A DNA stretch of 51,080 nucleotides from an uncultured Prevotella sp. (GTDB lineage Bacteria > Bacteroidota > Bacteroidia > Bacteroidales > Bacteroidaceae). Of this stretch, positions 35,820-45,524 are shown one piece after another (position 1 is the first letter of the stretch; every line of letters starts with the position of its first letter). The notes under the pieces are model-generated. The model saw only the letters and a list, made by a program, of their open reading frames with translations, had not been told where the DNA came from and did not search any database. The DNA lies in NCBI GenBank assembly GCA_944321645.1, contig CALUMB010000009.1, positions 1-51,080 on the forward strand. Direction: 5' to 3'. Made by a program: the position numbers and the translations under genes.

Positions 35820-36155
35820 GCAATCAGGCCGCACGATTTTAACACGACAGAAAGCAGTAAAATAGAAGATGCGAGGCCGATTTTGCCACGTTTTACTGCG
35901 GTTTTTGCCTCGCGGCATCCTGAAACGGGGCGTTTGGGATTGCGAAACGAGCCATATTAGGACGCGAAACGGGGCGTTTCGCAACGCGGAACAGCCCGTT
36001 TCGTAAACCGCCTTTGCCCCAAAACGCCAATTTTCCGGGCTTTTTTCGCGGTTTTCTTGACAGGATTTGTTGCACAATCTGGCAAATTCGGCCCTTAAGT
36101 CCAATTAGCCCAATCAGTTACCCGCTGCACACCCGTGGCTGCGATATTTGCCGCC
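35820..36155 (-). repeat. Dispersed element A, copy 2 (about 336 bp) carrying array 4
   Basis: Inverted relative to 23885-24215. The outer 30 bp (36126-36155) are identical between copies. The spacing to the array and both flanks are conserved, with scattered substitutions. Confidence 0.8.
35915..36002 (-). repeat. Array 4 of four 22-bp units
   Basis: On the minus strand units start at 36002, 35980, 35958 and 35936. The 7-nt linkers match those of array 3 at 26 of 28 positions, while the cores have diverged and complementarity is weaker. It looks like an older, decaying copy. Confidence 0.85.
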
Positions 36156-36302
36156 GATAGAGCAACCCTTCGTGGCTATGCAATTCTCAGGTTATTCGGC
36201 AGCCTGAATTTTAACACTTGGCGGCGCACTCGTTACACGCACCTACGCCAACGGCGGGCGCACGGAGATTGCCCTGCCCGGACGAGGCGTATATATAATA
36301 AA
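36156..36302. other. Intergenic, no gene seen
   Basis: No promoter, start context or recognisable domain. A 75-codon frame crosses it into the purine-rich tract and is considered spurious. Confidence 0.5.
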
Positions 36303-36391
36303 GGTGAGAAAACATACCTTAAAGGTAAAAAAGTAAGAAGGCGATTAAAGGTAAAAGGGTAAAAAGGTAAAAAAGTAAAGGGGTAAAAAGG
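36303..36391. repeat. Purine-rich low-complexity tract
   Basis: Irregular 7-9 bp repeats of GGTAAAA type (AAAGGTAAAAAAGTAAG, AAGGGTAAAAAGGTAAAAA). It is similar in style to one arm of the AT-rich inverted repeat at 34643, but without a matching opposite arm. Confidence 0.7.
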
Positions 36392-36457
36392 CTGCGCACG
36401 GAATCGGGCGGCCACCCAAAGCCGGACTGCCAACAATCTTTTTACAACAACGGAAGC

Positions 36458-36499
36458 AGGCGGCCACGCGCAGAAAAACGTTGCGCGTGGCCGCCTTTT
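36458..36499 (+). terminator. Strong hairpin plus T-tract with no upstream gene
   Basis: GGCGGCCACGCGCA (36459-36472) pairs with TGCGCGTGGCCGCC (36482-36495) around a 9-nt loop, followed by TTTT. It has plus-strand terminator form, yet no plus-strand gene lies in the 850 bp before it. Confidence 0.55.
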
Positions 36500-36610
36500 G
36501 CGTGCCGCCGGGCAGGAAATGCCATTCCAATTCGAGTTCGTTCGTCGTAGGCCGGATGCCGCATATCTACCCTGTCGAATGTCGCAGTCCTCGGCATTAC
36601 GGAAAAATAA

Positions 36611-36735
36611 ATATGAATGTCCGCATTTAGCCAAAACAAATGAAAAACGGAAGCTAAGGAGCATACGTCCTCTAACTTCCTATCGTAACGCAGTGGAGCG
36701 ATTACTTCTTATAACTCCTTTGAATTGGATATTAA
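36611..36735 (+). repeat. Dispersed element B, copy 2
   Basis: Matches 25472-25603 in inverted orientation (ATGAATGTCCGCATTT at the left, TTCTTATAACTCCTTTGAATT-type block at the right). It ends about 40 bp before the lepA promoter. Confidence 0.75.
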
Positions 36736-36756
36736 CAAAATAAATGTCGAAATATT

Positions 36757-36785
36757 TTGAAAACCGTTTTTTTTCACTATCTTTG
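36757..36785 (+). promoter_or_regulatory. Promoter of lepA
   Basis: TTG at 36757-36759 and TATCTTTG at 36778-36785, 18 bp apart; gives a long leader of roughly 165 nt. Confidence 0.75.
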
Positions 36786-36958
36786 CAAGGAATATGCGGT
36801 GTTCGCCCTTGCCACGCCGGGCTGGCAATGGGTGTTTGCGCAAAGCCTAAACCACCAACGATGGCACAAACGGTGCGCAGGGCAACCGCACCACCCGCTT
36901 TCCGGCACCGGCTTTGCCCGGAAAGGGAAGGACAAACCACCAGAATTCTTTTACCAGA

Positions 36959-38740
36959 ATGAACCACATAAGAAACTTCTGCATCATAGCGCACATAGAC
37001 CACGGCAAGTCGACACTGGCCGACAGGCTGCTTGAGCGCACAAAGACCATACAGATAACCAACGGCCAGATGCTGGACGACATGGACCTTGAGCGCGAGC
37101 GCGGCATAACCATAAAGAGCCACGCCATACAGATGGAGTATGTGCGCGGCGGGGAAAAATACACGCTCAACCTGATAGACACTCCGGGCCACGTGGACTT
37201 CTCATACGAGGTGTCGCGAAGCATCGCCGCCTGCGAGGGCGCACTGCTCGTGGTGGACGCCACGCAGGGCGTGCAGGCGCAGACCATATCGAACCTGTAC
37301 ATGGCCATCGACCACAACCTGGAGATTATCCCCGTGGTCAACAAAATAGATATGCCCAACGCCATGCCCGACGAGGTGGAGGACGAAATTGTAGACCTCA
37401 TCGGCTGCAAGCGCGAGGAGATAATACGCGCCAGCGGGAGGACGGGCGAAGGGGTAGACGAGATACTCGACGCGGTGGTTGACCGCATACCCTGCCCCAC
37501 CGGCGACACCGAGGCGCCGCTGCAGGCCCTGATATTCGACTCGGTGTTCAACTCGTTCAGGGGCATAATCGCATACTTCAAGATAGAGAACGGCAAGCTC
37601 CGCCAAGGCGACAAGGTGAAGTTCTTCAACACCGGCATGGAGTACGAGGCCGACGAAATCGGCGTGCTGAAGATGGACATGATACCCCGCGGGGAACTGT
37701 CGGCCGGCAACGTGGGCTATATAATAAGCGGTATAAAGGACAGCAAGGAGGTGAAGGTGGGCGACACCATCACCCATGTGGCCCGCCCGTGCGAGAAGGC
37801 CATCGAGGGATTCCAGGAGGTCAGGCCGATGGTGTTCGCAGGCGTCTACCCCATCGATCCCGCCGAATACGAGAACCTACGCGCCTCGCTCGAGAAGTTG
37901 CAGCTAAACGACGCCTCGCTCACGTTCACCCCCGAGTCGTCGGTGGCGCTGGGCTTCGGCTTCAGGTGCGGCTTCCTCGGCCTGCTCCACATGGAGATAG
38001 TGCAGGAGAGGCTCGACCGCGAGTTCAACATGGACGTGATAACCACCGTGCCAAACGTGTCGTATATGTGCTACGACAAGCAGGGCGGCGTCAAGGAGGT
38101 ACACAACCCCTCCGGCCTGCCCGAGCCAACCATGATAGACCACATCGAGGAGCCATACATAAGGGCGTCGATAATCACAGCCGCCGACTACATCGGAGCC
38201 ATAATGCGCCTCTGCCTCGACAAGCGCGGCGAGCTGATAGACCAGCAATACGTAAGCGGCAACAGGGTGGAGCTGCACTTCATGCTGCCACTGGGCGAAA
38301 TCGTGATAGACTTCTACGACAAGCTCAAGAGCATATCCAAGGGCTACGCCTCGTTCGACTACCACGTGGACTCCTTCCGCCCGTCAAAGCTCGTAAAGCT
38401 CGACATACTGCTCAACGGCGAGCCGGTAGACGCCCTGTCGACGCTCACCCACCAAGACAACGCCACCACGTTCGGGCGGCGGATGTGCGAGAAGCTGAAG
38501 GAACTCATACCGCGCCAGCAGTTCGACATAGCCATCCAGGCGGCCATCGGGGCAAAGATAGTGGCGCGGGAGACCATAAAGTGCGTGAGGAAAGACGTCA
38601 CGGCCAAGTGCTACGGCGGCGACGTGAGCCGCAAGCGCAAGCTGCTCGAAAAGCAGAAGAGGGGCAAGAAGCGCATGAAGCAGATTGGCAACGTGGAGGT
38701 GCCGCAGAAAGCCTTCCTCGCAGTGCTTAAGTTGGACTGA
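36959..38740 (+). CDS. lepA: Elongation factor 4 (LepA), ribosome-associated GTPase
   Basis: Translational GTPase thought to aid back-translocation or ribosome biogenesis. Start at 36959 ([20 protein letters not shown]); the longer frame from 36914 lacks homology. 593 aa, normal length. GTPase motifs: AHIDHGKST (G1), [10 protein letters not shown] (G2), [10 protein letters not shown] (G3), [10 protein letters not shown] (G4). The LepA-specific C-terminal domain is present ([40 protein letters not shown]). Confidence 0.98.
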   Translation: MNHIRNFCIIAHIDHGKSTLADRLLERTKTIQITNGQMLDDMDLERERGITIKSHAIQMEYVRGGEKYTLNLIDTPGHVDFSYEVSRSIAACEGALLVVDATQGVQAQTISNLYMAIDHNLEIIPVVNKIDMPNAMPDEVEDEIVDLIGCKREEIIRASGRTGEGVDEILDAVVDRIPCPTGDTEAPLQALIFDSVFNSFRGIIAYFKIENGKLRQGDKVKFFNTGMEYEADEIGVLKMDMIPRGELSAGNVGYIISGIKDSKEVKVGDTITHVARPCEKAIEGFQEVRPMVFAGVYPIDPAEYENLRASLEKLQLNDASLTFTPESSVALGFGFRCGFLGLLHMEIVQERLDREFNMDVITTVPNVSYMCYDKQGGVKEVHNPSGLPEPTMIDHIEEPYIRASIITAADYIGAIMRLCLDKRGELIDQQYVSGNRVELHFMLPLGEIVIDFYDKLKSISKGYASFDYHVDSFRPSKLVKLDILLNGEPVDALSTLTHQDNATTFGRRMCEKLKELIPRQQFDIAIQAAIGAKIVARETIKCVRKDVTAKCYGGDVSRKRKLLEKQKRGKKRMKQIGNVEVPQKAFLAVLKLD

Positions 38741-38773
38741 GTCAGAACGAACTAAAGAAAGGAGAAACATTTT

Positions 38774-39379
38774 ATGGTGAACATTGGTTTGACGTCGCGG
38801 GACGTTGCCCGCGAGCTGGCGCGCAGGTACAGCACAATGAGCCACGACGAGCTTGACTTGTTGGAAAGCATCCTTGTGCCAATGAAATTCACTAAGGGCG
38901 AAAAGATTCTGGCCGAAGGCGAGGTGTGCACCAACATCTACTGGGTGGTGAAGGGGCTTGTGCGCCAGTTCTACTATAAGAACGACAAGGAGCTGACCGA
39001 GCACATGGCCGTGGAAAACAGCATCGTAATGTGCATAGAGAGCCTGTTCAAGGAAAAGCCAAGCCACCTGCAAATCATGGCCCTCGAGCCGACCGTCATC
39101 TACGCCCTGCCCAGGCAGCAACTGGAAAAGGTGGCCATGAAGAGCCTCAACATACAGATACTATACCGCAAGATTCTTGAGGAGTCGCTTATAAACAGCC
39201 AGGTACACGCCGACATGATGCGCTTCGAGTCGGCCCAGAGCAAATACGCCAAGCTCGTGAAGCTCCACCCACAACTGGTGCTGCGCGCGCCGCTGGTGTA
39301 CATAGCGAGCTACTTGCAAATGACCCCGGAAACGCTCAGCAGGGTGAGGACGTCGGCACTATTGGGCGACGGCGAGTGA
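38774..39379 (+). CDS. Crp/Fnr-family transcriptional regulator
   Basis: 201 aa. The N-terminal cyclic-nucleotide-binding-like barrel (about 25-140) shows KFTKGEKILAEGEVCTNIYW, VVKGLVRQFYYKNDKELTEH and IMALEPTVIYALPRQQLEKV. It lacks the full RxxR-type cAMP pocket, so the ligand is unknown. The C-terminal helix-turn-helix is short (VYIASYLQMTPETLSRVR). No Fnr iron-sulphur cysteines. AGGAG lies 10 nt before the ATG. It is 33 nt downstream of lepA and probably co-transcribed. Confidence 0.88.
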   Translation: MVNIGLTSRDVARELARRYSTMSHDELDLLESILVPMKFTKGEKILAEGEVCTNIYWVVKGLVRQFYYKNDKELTEHMAVENSIVMCIESLFKEKPSHLQIMALEPTVIYALPRQQLEKVAMKSLNIQILYRKILEESLINSQVHADMMRFESAQSKYAKLVKLHPQLVLRAPLVYIASYLQMTPETLSRVRTSALLGDGE

Positions 39380-39514
39380 CGGCCGAGCCGCCAAGGCACC
39401 CCCGCGCGACACACAGCCCACACGGCGGAGAAAACATGGCCACAGCAAACGTTAAACATTGCTAAAACAACGCCAGCCACAACCCCACTGCACGCGGGGT
39501 TGGCCAAAAAAGTG

Positions 39515-39522
39515 TATCTTTG
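39515..39522 (+). promoter_or_regulatory. Promoter of rpsA
   Basis: TATCTTTG, giving a leader of roughly 60 nt. A small AACCCC/GGGGTT hairpin (39481-39501) just upstream may end the previous transcript. Confidence 0.7.
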
Positions 39523-39587
39523 CAGCCGATTTTAAGTAATCCACATAAAGTCTAACTTTATTAATTTATCATTCACAAAACAATTTT

Positions 39588-41363
39588 ATGTCAGAACTAA
39601 CAAAAAACGTCAAGCCATTAGACGACTTCAACTGGGACGAGTTTGAAAATGGCGCACAGGTAAGCGTAAGCAAGGAAGAGCTGGACAAGGCATACGACGA
39701 GACGCTCAACAAAGTGAGCGAGCACCAAGTCGTAGAGGGAACCGTCATCTCAATCGACAAGAAAGAGGTGGTGGTGAACATCGGCTACAAGAGCGACGGC
39801 ATCATCCCCGCAAGCGAGTTCCGCTACAACCCCGACCTGGCAGTAGGCGACAAGGTGGAAGTCTACGTTGAGAACCAGGAGGACAAGAAAGGCCAGCTCA
39901 TCCTCTCCCACAAGAAGGCCCGCCTCAGCAAGAGCTGGGAGCGCATCAACGCCGCACTGGAGAACCAGGAAGTCATCCAAGGCTACATCAAGTGCCGCAC
40001 CAAAGGCGGCATGATCGTCGATGTATTCGGCATCGAGGCATTCTTGCCCGGAAGCCAGATTGACGTTCACCCAATACGCGACTACGACCAGTTCGTGGGC
40101 AAGACCATGGAGTTCAAGGTTGTAAAGATCAACCAGGAGTTCCGCAACGTGGTGGTTTCCCACAAGGCCCTCATCGAGGCCGAGCTGGAGGCACAGAAGA
40201 AGGAAATCATCTCCAAGCTGGAGAAAGGCCAGATACTCGAGGGAACCGTCAAGAACATCACCTCCTACGGCGTGTTCGTCGACCTCGGCGGCGTGGACGG
40301 ACTCATCCACATCACCGACCTTTCTTGGGGCCGCGTAGACGACCCGCACAAGGTTGTGGAGCTGGACCAGAAGATAAACGTCGTGATCCTCGACTTCGAC
40401 GACGAGAAGAAGCGCATCGCCCTCGGCCTGAAGCAGCTCACCCCGCACCCATGGGATGCACTCGACCCCGAGCTCAAGGTGGGCGACCACGTGAAGGGCA
40501 AGGTGGTCGTGATTGCCGACTACGGCGCATTCGTGGAAATACAGCCCGGCGTGGAAGGACTCATCCACGTGTCTGAAATGTCGTGGAGCCAGCACCTGCG
40601 CTCTGCACAAGAGTTCCTTAAGGTGGGCGACGAGGTAGAGGCCGTAATCCTCACCCTCGACCGCAACGAGCGCAAGATGAGCCTCGGCATCAAGCAGCTG
40701 CGCGAAGACCCGTGGGAGACCATCGAGGTTAAATACCCCGTTGGAAGCAAGCACACCGCCAAAGTGCGCAACTTCACCAACTTCGGCGTATTCGTTGAGC
40801 TTGAGGAAGGCGTAGACGGACTCATCCACATCAGCGACCTGTCGTGGACTAAGAAGATTAAGCACCCGTCGGAGTTCACCCAGGTGGGCGCAGACATCGA
40901 CGTGGTAGTGCTCGAGATAGACAAAGAGAACCGCAGGCTGAGCCTCGGCCACAAGCAGCTCGAAGACAACCCGTGGGATGTGTTCGAGACAGTCTACACC
41001 GTAGGCAGCATCCACAACGGCAAAATCGTGTCGATGGTTGAGAAAGGCGCGGTAATCTCGCTCGAAAAAGGCGTTGAAGGCTTCGCCACACCGAAGCACC
41101 TCGTAAAGGAAGACGGCACGAGCGCAACACTCGGCGAGGAACTGCCCTTCAAGGTCATCGAGTTCAACAAAGACAGCAAGCGCATCATACTCTCCCACAG
41201 CCGCACCTTCGAAGACGCACAGCGCGACGAGAAGAGGGCTGCGAAGAAAGTGCGCACCAAGAAGGAAGACAGCGTGAAGATTGACAACCAGCCCGCTGCC
41301 ACCACCCTTGGCGACCTCGACGTGCTCGCACAACTCAAGGAGAAGATGGAGAAGGGAGAATAA
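39588..41363 (+). CDS. rpsA: 30S ribosomal protein S1
   Basis: mRNA-binding protein of the small subunit. 591 aa with six S1 (OB-fold) repeats, the full-length form: GTVISIDKKEVVVNIGYKSD, GYIKCRTKGGMIVDVFGIEA, GTVKNITSYGVFVDLGGVDG, GKVVVIADYGAFVEIQPGVE, AKVRNFTNFGVFVELEEGVD and GKIVSMVEKGAVISLEKGVE. The acidic N-terminal segment and the KEDSVKIDN tail follow the Bacteroidota pattern. S1 matters in a phylum whose mRNAs mostly lack Shine-Dalgarno sequences, as here. Own promoter and terminator. Confidence 0.98.
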   Translation: MSELTKNVKPLDDFNWDEFENGAQVSVSKEELDKAYDETLNKVSEHQVVEGTVISIDKKEVVVNIGYKSDGIIPASEFRYNPDLAVGDKVEVYVENQEDKKGQLILSHKKARLSKSWERINAALENQEVIQGYIKCRTKGGMIVDVFGIEAFLPGSQIDVHPIRDYDQFVGKTMEFKVVKINQEFRNVVVSHKALIEAELEAQKKEIISKLEKGQILEGTVKNITSYGVFVDLGGVDGLIHITDLSWGRVDDPHKVVELDQKINVVILDFDDEKKRIALGLKQLTPHPWDALDPELKVGDHVKGKVVVIADYGAFVEIQPGVEGLIHVSEMSWSQHLRSAQEFLKVGDEVEAVILTLDRNERKMSLGIKQLREDPWETIEVKYPVGSKHTAKVRNFTNFGVFVELEEGVDGLIHISDLSWTKKIKHPSEFTQVGADIDVVVLEIDKENRRLSLGHKQLEDNPWDVFETVYTVGSIHNGKIVSMVEKGAVISLEKGVEGFATPKHLVKEDGTSATLGEELPFKVIEFNKDSKRIILSHSRTFEDAQRDEKRAAKKVRTKKEDSVKIDNQPAATTLGDLDVLAQLKEKMEKGE

Positions 41364-41459
41364 ACACCCCCTCCCCTGCCATACGGCCAATAGCCGGCAA
41401 GACGCAGCAAAGGCCAAACCGGCCTGCGCGGCAACCGGCCAAAAGGCCATAGACCCAAG

Positions 41460-41496
41460 AAGGCGTGCCATGGCAAATGTCCGTGGCACGCCTTTA
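41460..41496 (+). terminator. Terminator of rpsA
   Basis: AAGGCGTGCCA pairs with TGGCACGCCTT around a 13-nt loop, followed by TTATAAAA, 96 nt after the rpsA stop. Confidence 0.7.
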
Positions 41497-41740
41497 TAAA
41501 AGGCATGGACGCAGGCACAGAAATGCTACCACGAGCTAACCGGCAGCAAACCGTCAGGACAACAACAAAAGCACAAGGCCACAAAAGGCTGGCGGCAAAA
41601 GGCCACACACCGGCAACAGCCACACTGCCAAGCCTGAAAGACACAACGGGAAGGACATCCGACAATTTCGCAGGGTAACAAGAGGCCAAAGGCAAACAGT
41701 GGAAACCTTGCAAGCCCAAGCCACATTTCACGCCAAATAT
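41497..41740. other. Intergenic, no gene seen
   Basis: A 244-bp stretch between the rpsA terminator and the rho promoter, rich in short CCGGC/GGCAA words, without a credible gene or structure. Confidence 0.5.
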
Positions 41741-41771
41741 TTGGATATTAAAGAAAATTTGACTACCTTTG
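41741..41771 (+). promoter_or_regulatory. Promoter of rho
   Basis: TTG at 41741-41743 and TACCTTTG at 41764-41771 with a 20-bp spacer; leader of roughly 85 nt. Confidence 0.85.
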
Positions 41772-41861
41772 CAGTAGTTTTCAACCCGGCGTTTCCAACA
41801 TGGAAACGTTTTCACCACTACTTTTTGCAAGTAAGAAGCATAAATAATACTTACATATAGT

Positions 41862-43802
41862 ATGTACACAAAAGAAGAACTCGAAGCCATGGAGCCTGTC
41901 GAACTGATGGGCATCGCAGATCAGCTTGGCATTAAAGTGTCGCCAGACGACGAACTTGAGACTGTGGTCTACGCCATATTGGACAAAGCCGCAGAGGATA
42001 GCGCGATAAGCGCCACAGCCGTGCCAAAACGGAAACGGACTAGGATTGTAAAAAAAGATACAAACAAAGTCTACACAGTAAACGGCAAGGATGGCGAAAA
42101 CTTCGACATAAAGAACAAGCAAGTGAAACACGCCGAACAGAAACCGGCTTCGCTCTTCAACGACCTACCGGCCACAAAAGCCGAAACGCAGGAAGAAACG
42201 CCTGCCGAAAGCAGCATGGCCCCGGCAGAGACGCCCGACGAAGGCACGGCTGACAACGCTGCCGAAACGGCACGGCAACAGCAGGCAGAGCCACAGCCCG
42301 ACAACACACCTGGCATGGACACAGCCGACCAAGAGGGAGACGAAGCCGACGGCACGATGCAAGGCGACGTGCCAGAAGCGGCCTTCACCAACAACGAAAG
42401 TGCCGACAACCAACCTGCAGACCAAGCCATAATAGAGCAATTGCAGGAAAAGATGTCGCAGCGCAACCAAGAGGAAGCTGGCAACGCCCCCACCCCCGAA
42501 GGCGTATGGGAAGGCGACCCGGGCGACGGAACAGACTTCATCACCGTGGTGGACCTGCCAATAGAAGACCAAGGGGCAATGCCCACGCTCGACATTTTCG
42601 ACAGGCCGACCATGCAGCAAATGGCCATGGACTATCCAAACATGGCGCAACCCATGCAGGCACAAAGCCAACTCTTCGACTTTGAAGACATAATAACAGG
42701 CAACGGCGTGCTCGAAGTGCTCTCCGACGGCTACGGCTTCCTGCGGTCGAGCGACTACAACTACCTGTCGTCTCCCGACGACATCTACGTGGCGCCGCAG
42801 CAGATAAAGAAATACGGACTCAAGACAGGCGACGTGGTAGACTGCACTGTGCGCCCGCCACACGAGAACGAGAAGTATTTCGCCATGGGCAACGTCAACT
42901 CAATCAACGGGCGCGACCCTTCGGAAGTGCGCGACAGGATAGCATTCGAGCACCTCACGCCGCTGTTCCCCAACGAAAAGTTCACCCTCTGCGGCGACAA
43001 GGCCACCACTAACCCGAGCGTGAGAATCGTAGACTTGTTCTCCCCCATCGGCAAAGGCCAGCGCGCACTAATCGTGGCCCAGCCCAAGACGGGAAAGACC
43101 ATACTCATGAAAGACATCGCCAACGCCATTGCCGCCAACCACCCCGAGGCATACCTTATGATGCTACTCATCGACGAACGCCCGGAGGAGGTGACAGACA
43201 TGAGCCGCACGGTGAACGCCGAGGTCATCGCATCGACGTTCGACGAGCCTGCCGACCGCCACGTGAAGATTGCAGGCATCGTGCTCGAAAAGGCGAAGCG
43301 CATGGTTGAGTGCGGGCACGACGTGGTGATATTCCTCGACTCCATCACCCGCCTTGCCAGGGCATACAACACCGTAAGCCCGGCAAGCGGCAAAGTGCTT
43401 ACCGGCGGCGTTGACGCCAACGCGCTCCAGAAGCCAAAGAGATTCTTCGGCGCAGCGCGAAACATCGAAAACGGCGGCTCGCTCACGATAATAGCCACCG
43501 CCCTGATAGACACCGGCTCGAAGATGGACGAAGTGATATTCGAGGAATTCAAGGGAACGGGCAACATGGAGCTGCAACTCGACAGGACTCTCAGCAACAA
43601 GAGGATATTCCCGGCCGTCAACCTCGTGCAGTCGAGCACGCGCCGCGACGACTTGCTGCAAGACCCGACCACGCTCAACAGAATGTGGGTGTGCCGCAGG
43701 TTCATAAGCGAGATGACCCCCATCGAGGCCATGAACACCGTGCGCGACAGGCTCATACAAAGCCGCAACAACGAAGAGTTCCTGCTGTCGATGAACGCAT
43801 AG
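41862..43802 (+). CDS. rho: Transcription termination factor Rho with long disordered insert
   Basis: Hexameric RNA helicase that ends transcription. 646 aa versus about 420 in E. coli. The N-terminal helical domain is residues 1-48 ([20 protein letters not shown]). Residues about 60-270 are acidic, Q/P/A/E-rich and without predicted fold, as in Bacteroides Rho, where such a region drives condensate formation. Then come the RNA-binding domain ([20 protein letters not shown]), P-loop QPKTGKT near 410, Q-loop region [13 protein letters not shown] and R-loop [20 protein letters not shown]. Monocistronic with its own terminator. Confidence 0.97.
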   Translation: MYTKEELEAMEPVELMGIADQLGIKVSPDDELETVVYAILDKAAEDSAISATAVPKRKRTRIVKKDTNKVYTVNGKDGENFDIKNKQVKHAEQKPASLFNDLPATKAETQEETPAESSMAPAETPDEGTADNAAETARQQQAEPQPDNTPGMDTADQEGDEADGTMQGDVPEAAFTNNESADNQPADQAIIEQLQEKMSQRNQEEAGNAPTPEGVWEGDPGDGTDFITVVDLPIEDQGAMPTLDIFDRPTMQQMAMDYPNMAQPMQAQSQLFDFEDIITGNGVLEVLSDGYGFLRSSDYNYLSSPDDIYVAPQQIKKYGLKTGDVVDCTVRPPHENEKYFAMGNVNSINGRDPSEVRDRIAFEHLTPLFPNEKFTLCGDKATTNPSVRIVDLFSPIGKGQRALIVAQPKTGKTILMKDIANAIAANHPEAYLMMLLIDERPEEVTDMSRTVNAEVIASTFDEPADRHVKIAGIVLEKAKRMVECGHDVVIFLDSITRLARAYNTVSPASGKVLTGGVDANALQKPKRFFGAARNIENGGSLTIIATALIDTGSKMDEVIFEEFKGTGNMELQLDRTLSNKRIFPAVNLVQSSTRRDDLLQDPTTLNRMWVCRRFISEMTPIEAMNTVRDRLIQSRNNEEFLLSMNA

Positions 43803-43844
43803 CGCGACAGGACAAAGCCCCCGGCAACACGCCAGGACTGCCAT

Positions 43845-43882
43845 ACGGAAGCCACACATCACATTATATGTGCGGCTTCCGT
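43845..43882 (+). terminator. Terminator of rho
   Basis: ACGGAAGCC pairs with GGCTTCCGT, extended by an inner CACAT/ATGTG helix; GGTTTTCTT follows. It begins 42 nt after the stop. Confidence 0.65.
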
Positions 43883-43923
43883 TAACGGTTTTCTTAGAAA
43901 CCGCCTTCCCACCGCACCAGCCT

Positions 43924-45519
43924 ATGAAAGGATACGTCACAATAAGGAAGCAGACCCTCGCCAACGTAATAGCCATCGCGGCCACTGCGGCGATGGCAAT
44001 ATGCTCGTGGCACAAATTCCACCTCGAAGCCGCGAGCCGCGACGCGGCAAAGGTCGAGACAGAATCGTGCAACTACCTTAACGCTAAAGGCAAAAACATC
44101 CTTTGCTTTAGCGGAATATCCGCCGACTCCACACTCTCGGGCCTGTCTGTCGGCAAGGCCAAATACGCAGGCAAAACACTTCCGGGAACGCTTTGCCTGC
44201 ACACAATCGTAAACAATACTAAAGACTCCATCGACAGGGAAATAGGGTCGCTCGGCGTTGCCTTGGCCGAAATGGACTATTACCTCAACGTGCATGGAGT
44301 GCAAGACGAAGGATACGAACAGGTGGCCGCCCACTTAGACAGGACTAAAGCAAGGGTGGCCGCCCTAAGACAGGCACGCACCCAACTGCAGCAAATAGGC
44401 GACGCCACGCCGCTGCGGGTTGTGCGCACAGCCAAGGCGGCCAAGGCAAAGGAAGCCACGCCTTCGGGCGTATTCGTTGCCTCCCACGGAGGCATCTGGA
44501 AAAACGGCCGTTGGCTGAAGACAAAAAAAGAGGGAAAGGGTGTGGTGCGCGACTCTGCCGGGCGCATTGTGTCTGCCCGATGGAAAGACGGCACTCCATA
44601 CCACGGGCGCACGACCGACCAGACAGGCACGTACCGTGGCGCACTCGCCCCAAACATGCTGGCCGACGGACACGGAAAGTTCTACTACAACGACGGCTCC
44701 TACTACGAAGGCCACTGGGCCAATGGCCAGCGCGACGGCTTCGGCTTCCACCTCGGAGCCGGGAAGATGAGGGCCGGCGAGTGGAAAGGCGGGAAATACA
44801 AGGGCGAAAAGCTCAACTACACCTCCGAGCGCATCTACGGCATCGACATTGCCAGATACCAACACGGCAGGGGCAGGCGCTACTACCCCATCGACTGGAA
44901 GCGGCTGCGCATAACCGGGCTTGGCAACATGAGCCGCAAGACTATCAGCGGACAGGTAGACTATCCAGTCTCGTTCCTTTACATAAAGTCTACCGAAGGC
45001 ACCACCGTGCGCAACCCCCACTACAAGGCCGACTACCGGCAAGCCCGCCGCCACGGCATACGCTGCGGCGCATACCACTTCTTTTCCACAAGGTCGGGCG
45101 CGGCGGCACAAGCCCGCTACTTCATAAGGAACACGTTTTTCAAACCGGGCGACCTCCCGCCCGTGCTCGACGTCGAGCCATCAGACAGGCTGATAAGGAA
45201 GATTGGCGGCCCCGAAGAATTGTTCCGCCGCATCAGGACATGGATGGGAATCGTAGAGAAGCACACCGGCACAAAGCCAATACTTTATGTCAACCAGTCG
45301 TTCGTGAACAAATACCTCGACATGGCCCCCGACATAAAGAAAGACTACAACATCTGGATTGCACGCTACGGCGAATACAAGCCGGACATCAAGCTCGTCT
45401 ACTGGCAACTATGCCCCGACGGCAAAGTGGCCGGAATACGCGGCGACGTAGACATCAACGTGTTCAACGGCTACGAGGGGCGCTTCAACAAGTTCCTTTC
45501 CACACAACTCATAAAGTAG
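43924..45519 (+). CDS. GH25-family lysozyme with MORN-type repeats
   Basis: Predicted muramidase. Start at 43924 (MKGYVTIRKQTLANVIAIAA), 531 aa, with an N-terminal membrane anchor/signal segment (VIAIAATAAMAI). A coiled-coil-like region (about 100-160) is followed by MORN-type repeats (about 235-300: GHGKFYYNDGSYYEGHWANG, GFGFHLGAGKMRAGEWKGG). The C-terminal GH25 domain (about 312-525) shows YGIDIARYQH, PVSFLYIKSTEGTTVRNPHY and the catalytic acid pair in VLDVEPSD. MORN repeats joined to GH25 suggest surface or membrane tethering. It is followed within 5 nt by the HPPK-like gene. Confidence 0.9.
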   Translation: MKGYVTIRKQTLANVIAIAATAAMAICSWHKFHLEAASRDAAKVETESCNYLNAKGKNILCFSGISADSTLSGLSVGKAKYAGKTLPGTLCLHTIVNNTKDSIDREIGSLGVALAEMDYYLNVHGVQDEGYEQVAAHLDRTKARVAALRQARTQLQQIGDATPLRVVRTAKAAKAKEATPSGVFVASHGGIWKNGRWLKTKKEGKGVVRDSAGRIVSARWKDGTPYHGRTTDQTGTYRGALAPNMLADGHGKFYYNDGSYYEGHWANGQRDGFGFHLGAGKMRAGEWKGGKYKGEKLNYTSERIYGIDIARYQHGRGRRYYPIDWKRLRITGLGNMSRKTISGQVDYPVSFLYIKSTEGTTVRNPHYKADYRQARRHGIRCGAYHFFSTRSGAAAQARYFIRNTFFKPGDLPPVLDVEPSDRLIRKIGGPEELFRRIRTWMGIVEKHTGTKPILYVNQSFVNKYLDMAPDIKKDYNIWIARYGEYKPDIKLVYWQLCPDGKVAGIRGDVDINVFNGYEGRFNKFLSTQLIK

Positions 45520-45524
45520 CGGCC

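Noticed and set aside
36135..36362. 75-codon plus-strand frame in the gap before lepA
   Set aside because: It begins in the conserved end of element A and ends in the GGTAAAA low-complexity tract; no promoter, start context or domain.
44511..45524. Upstream 338-codon extension of the HPPK-like frame
   Set aside because: It overlaps the GH25 lysozyme gene in another frame with an arginine/histidine-rich shadow translation; the real start is the ATG at 45525.
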